Below are positions 5,087 to 6,901 of a stretch of DNA of 6,901 nucleotides, piece after piece. The position numbers were made by a program, and so were the translations under genes. The stretch spans positions 1 to 6,901 of the forward strand of contig JABCYT010000180.1 of NCBI GenBank assembly GCA_013290035.1. Reading direction: 5' to 3'. Position 1 is the first letter of the stretch. Every line of letters starts with the position of its first letter. The DNA is from Alphaproteobacteria bacterium. Lineage in GTDB: Bacteria; Pseudomonadota; Alphaproteobacteria; Reyranellales; Reyranellaceae. The notes beneath the pieces were generated by a model. That model had not been told where the DNA came from. It saw only the letters and a list, made by a program, of their open reading frames with translations, and did not search any database.

Positions 5087-6541
5087 ATGGACCAGCAGCA
5101 GCTGTCGGGCATCGACGCCTCGTTCCTCTATCTCGAGACGCCCGAGACCCCGATGCACGTCGCGGGCCTGACCTACTTTCAGCTGCCCGAGGGACTCGAG
5201 GGCAGTTTCTATCGGCACTTCCGCCGCTTCTTCGAAAGCCGGCTGCATACCATCCCGATCTTCTCCAAGCGGCTGGCGCCGTCGCTCTACGACCTCGACC
5301 ATCCCGGCTGGGTCGACGCCCATGACCTCGACCTCGACTACCATCTGCGCGAGACGGCCCTGCCCGCGCCCGGCACCGAGGCGCAACTCGAGGAAGTGAT
5401 CGGCCGGCTGCACGCCAACACGCTCGATCGCAGCCGTCCGCTCTGGCAGTTCTACGTCATCACCGGCCTCGAAAACGGCCAGGGCGTTCTCTACTCGAAG
5501 GTTCATCATGCCGCGATCGACGGCGGGGCCGGCATGGCGATCAACAAGGCGCTGTACGACGTGACGGCTGAGCCGCGCGAGGTGGCGCCCCCGCCAACCA
5601 AAGCAGCCCCGTCCAAGCCGGCGCCCAGTTCGCCGACCGCGGTCGATCCGGTGAAGGGCATCGCCGACATCATGGGCAACATGATGCGCCAGCAATTGAA
5701 GATGTGGGAAACGGCACCCGCCATCATGAACGCCATGACCGACGCCTTCCTCGCCAAGCCGGGCGAGACGCCCAAGGCGCTCGGCACCCTGCAGAGCCTG
5801 CTCACCCAGTTGCCGACATTGGACGCGCCCCGGACGCCGTTCAACACCACCATCACCCGCGAGCGCAGCTATGCCGCGCGCACGATCTCGCTCGGCGACG
5901 CCAAGGCGATCGCCAAGGCAAGCGGCGCCAAGTTGAACGATGTGGTGATGGCGGTGTGCAGCGGCGCGCTCCGCCGCTACCTCCAGGAGAAGGACCAGCT
6001 GCCCCTGAAGCCTTTGATCGCAGGCGTGCCCATCAGCCTGCGCGAGCCCGGCGACACGCGGCAGAACAACCAGGTCTCGGGCATGCTCTGCCAGATCGCG
6101 ACCGACATCGCCGATCCGGCGGAACGGCTCGCCGCTATCGTCAGATCCTCGTCGCAGGCCAAGCAGCTCGCCGGCACGTTCCGCGATGCCGTGCCGCAGG
6201 ATTTCGCCTTCGTCGGCGCACCGATCCTGCTGCAGCTCGTCATGCTGGTCTATGGCCGCAGCGGCCTCGCCGATCGCCTGCCGATGCCGATGAACGTCTC
6301 GATCTCCAACGTGCCCGGTCCGCCGATGCCGCTCTACTGCGCCGGCGCCAAGGTGACGGCGCTGTATCCGGTGTCGATCGCGGCCCATGGGGCAGCCCTC
6401 AACATCACGGTGCAGAGCTACATGGACGCGCTCAATTTCGGCCTGACCGCCGATCGTCGCGCGGTGCCCGATGTCGGCCGTCTCGGCGACTATCTGGTCG
6501 AGGCGGCGGATGAGCTCAAGAAGGCGGTTGTGGCCGGTTGA
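5087..6541 (+). CDS. Wax ester synthase / acyl-CoA:diacylglycerol acyltransferase (WS/DGAT)
   Basis: 484 residues, a normal length for bacterial WS/DGAT proteins. It transfers the acyl group of acyl-CoA to fatty alcohols or diacylglycerol, giving wax esters or triacylglycerol at the inner membrane surface and on growing lipid bodies. Seen: the N-terminal LSGIDASFLYLETPETPMHV (6-25); RSRPLWQFYVITGL (115-128) with the conserved PLW; the catalytic HHxxxDG motif HHAAIDG (140-146), His141 being the expected base; a Pro/Ala-rich linker (about 161-187) between the two halves; the ND motif LNDVVMAV (283-290); and SISNVPGPP (405-413). All active-site elements are intact. fadD nearby can supply acyl-CoA and the divergent phasin may coat the product. 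An alpha/beta-hydrolase gene starts 72 nt downstream on the same strand. Substrate preference (wax ester versus triacylglycerol) cannot be read from the sequence. Confidence 0.94.
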   Translation: MDQQQLSGIDASFLYLETPETPMHVAGLTYFQLPEGLEGSFYRHFRRFFESRLHTIPIFSKRLAPSLYDLDHPGWVDAHDLDLDYHLRETALPAPGTEAQLEEVIGRLHANTLDRSRPLWQFYVITGLENGQGVLYSKVHHAAIDGGAGMAINKALYDVTAEPREVAPPPTKAAPSKPAPSSPTAVDPVKGIADIMGNMMRQQLKMWETAPAIMNAMTDAFLAKPGETPKALGTLQSLLTQLPTLDAPRTPFNTTITRERSYAARTISLGDAKAIAKASGAKLNDVVMAVCSGALRRYLQEKDQLPLKPLIAGVPISLREPGDTRQNNQVSGMLCQIATDIADPAERLAAIVRSSSQAKQLAGTFRDAVPQDFAFVGAPILLQLVMLVYGRSGLADRLPMPMNVSISNVPGPPMPLYCAGAKVTALYPVSIAAHGAALNITVQSYMDALNFGLTADRRAVPDVGRLGDYLVEAADELKKAVVAG

Positions 6542-6602
6542 AACCCTTTCGGCCAATTCCGATATGTGAGACCGTCGTGTGAACGGACACGTGCCAACGA
6601 AC

Positions 6603-6609
6603 AAGGAAG
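6603..6609 (+). promoter_or_regulatory. Shine-Dalgarno of the downstream hydrolase gene
   Basis: AAGGAAG lies 4 nt before the ATG at 6614. It supports a separate translation start for the last gene rather than read-through from the acyltransferase. Confidence 0.55.
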
Positions 6610-6613
6610 CCAA

Positions 6614-6901
6614 ATGACGGCTACGGCCCAGGCGTTGCGTCCCCCCTCGCGAACCTTGCTGCTGCTCGAAGGCCGTGCCTTGCAGGAGCTGGGCGCCTTC
6701 ATGCTGCTGCGGCCGTGGCTTGCGGCCGCGGCGCGGGGCGACGGTCATCCGGTGCTTGTGCTGCCCGGTCTGCTGGCCAGCGATTTCTCGACCCAGCCGC
6801 TCAGGAGTTTCCTGAAGACGCAGGGCTATGCCGTGCACGGCTGGAAGCAGGGCCGCAATCTCGGCCTGCGCCCCGGCGTCGTGCCCGACATGCTGGACAG
6901 G
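6614..6901 (+). CDS. Alpha/beta-hydrolase (lipase/esterase-like), N-terminal part, runs off the window
   Basis: An open frame from ATG 6614 to the window end gives 96 residues with no stop. After a helical start (residues 14-40, LLLLEGRALQELGAF and following) comes HPVLVLPGLLASDFST (45-60). This is the first beta strand and oxyanion-hole turn of a lipase-like alpha/beta hydrolase. PLRSFLKTQGYAVHGWKQGRN (62-82) follows, and its GY-V-GW-GRN pattern is typical of PGAP1/lipase-type hydrolases that lack a signal peptide. The GxSxG nucleophile motif should lie just beyond the window. The gene sits 72 nt after the WS/DGAT gene on the same strand, so an operon is likely. It could turn over stored esters or act on another acyl ester; this is inference from context. 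Codon use matches the neighbours. Confidence 0.8.
   Translation, partial: MTATAQALRPPSRTLLLLEGRALQELGAFMLLRPWLAAAARGDGHPVLVLPGLLASDFSTQPLRSFLKTQGYAVHGWKQGRNLGLRPGVVPDMLDR

Noticed and set aside
6576..6591. Short inverted repeat CGTGT/ACACG in the gap after the WS/DGAT gene
   Set aside because: Only 5 bp of stem and no T-run; too weak to call a terminator, and the next gene probably belongs to the same transcript.
5021..6838. 605-codon open frame on the minus strand opposite WS/DGAT
   Set aside because: Its composition is Arg/His/Gly-rich and without motifs, and it crosses the control region and two real plus-strand genes. It is a shadow of the acyltransferase coding strand.

Overview
The window looks like high-GC chromosomal DNA of an alphaproteobacterium. 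The reasons are a strong GC bias at third codon positions, a Bug-type (TTT) solute-binding protein beside a dienelactone hydrolase, small proline-rich lipoproteins with paired cysteines, and a phasin next to a wax-ester/triacylglycerol synthase. Rhodospirillales- or Hyphomicrobiales-like lineages fit, but no rRNA or marker gene fixes the taxon. I see no tRNA, rRNA, CRISPR array, insertion sequence or phage gene. Long open frames opposite fadD and opposite the acyltransferase gene are codon-bias shadows.

Left part (1-1351, plus strand): the 3' end of a dienelactone hydrolase family gene is followed after 21 nt by a complete gene for a periplasmic Bug-family solute-binding protein. They probably share a transcript and may handle a small organic acid. 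No membrane transporter subunits (TctA/TctB type) are in view.

Middle part (1381-4191, minus strand): fadD, encoding long-chain acyl-CoA synthetase, is followed 87 nt downstream by two tandem lipoprotein genes separated by only 12 nt. The first lipoprotein carries a duplicated Cys/Tyr-Gly/Arg-Cys module. Both lipoproteins share a short GFRxDxQGxRI motif, which suggests common origin or a common partner. The lipoprotein pair runs convergently into the Bug gene, with a small stem-loop at the junction.

Right part (4230-6901): a short plus-strand ORF resembles only the C-terminal end of AAA_28-type ATPases and runs into the strong inverted-repeat terminator of the phasin gene, so it is probably a gene remnant. 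The phasin gene (minus) and the WS/DGAT acyltransferase gene (plus) diverge from a 198-nt, partly AT-rich control region. That region contains a TGC-N3-GCA palindrome of the kind bound by PhaR. A second alpha/beta hydrolase gene follows the acyltransferase gene and leaves the window.

Together fadD (acyl activation), WS/DGAT (esterification into wax ester or triacylglycerol), a phasin (storage-granule coat) and a possible ester hydrolase form a coherent storage-lipid neighbourhood. The most interesting ideas are the divergent phasin/acyltransferase pair with a possible common regulator, and the paired lipoproteins with shared motifs.
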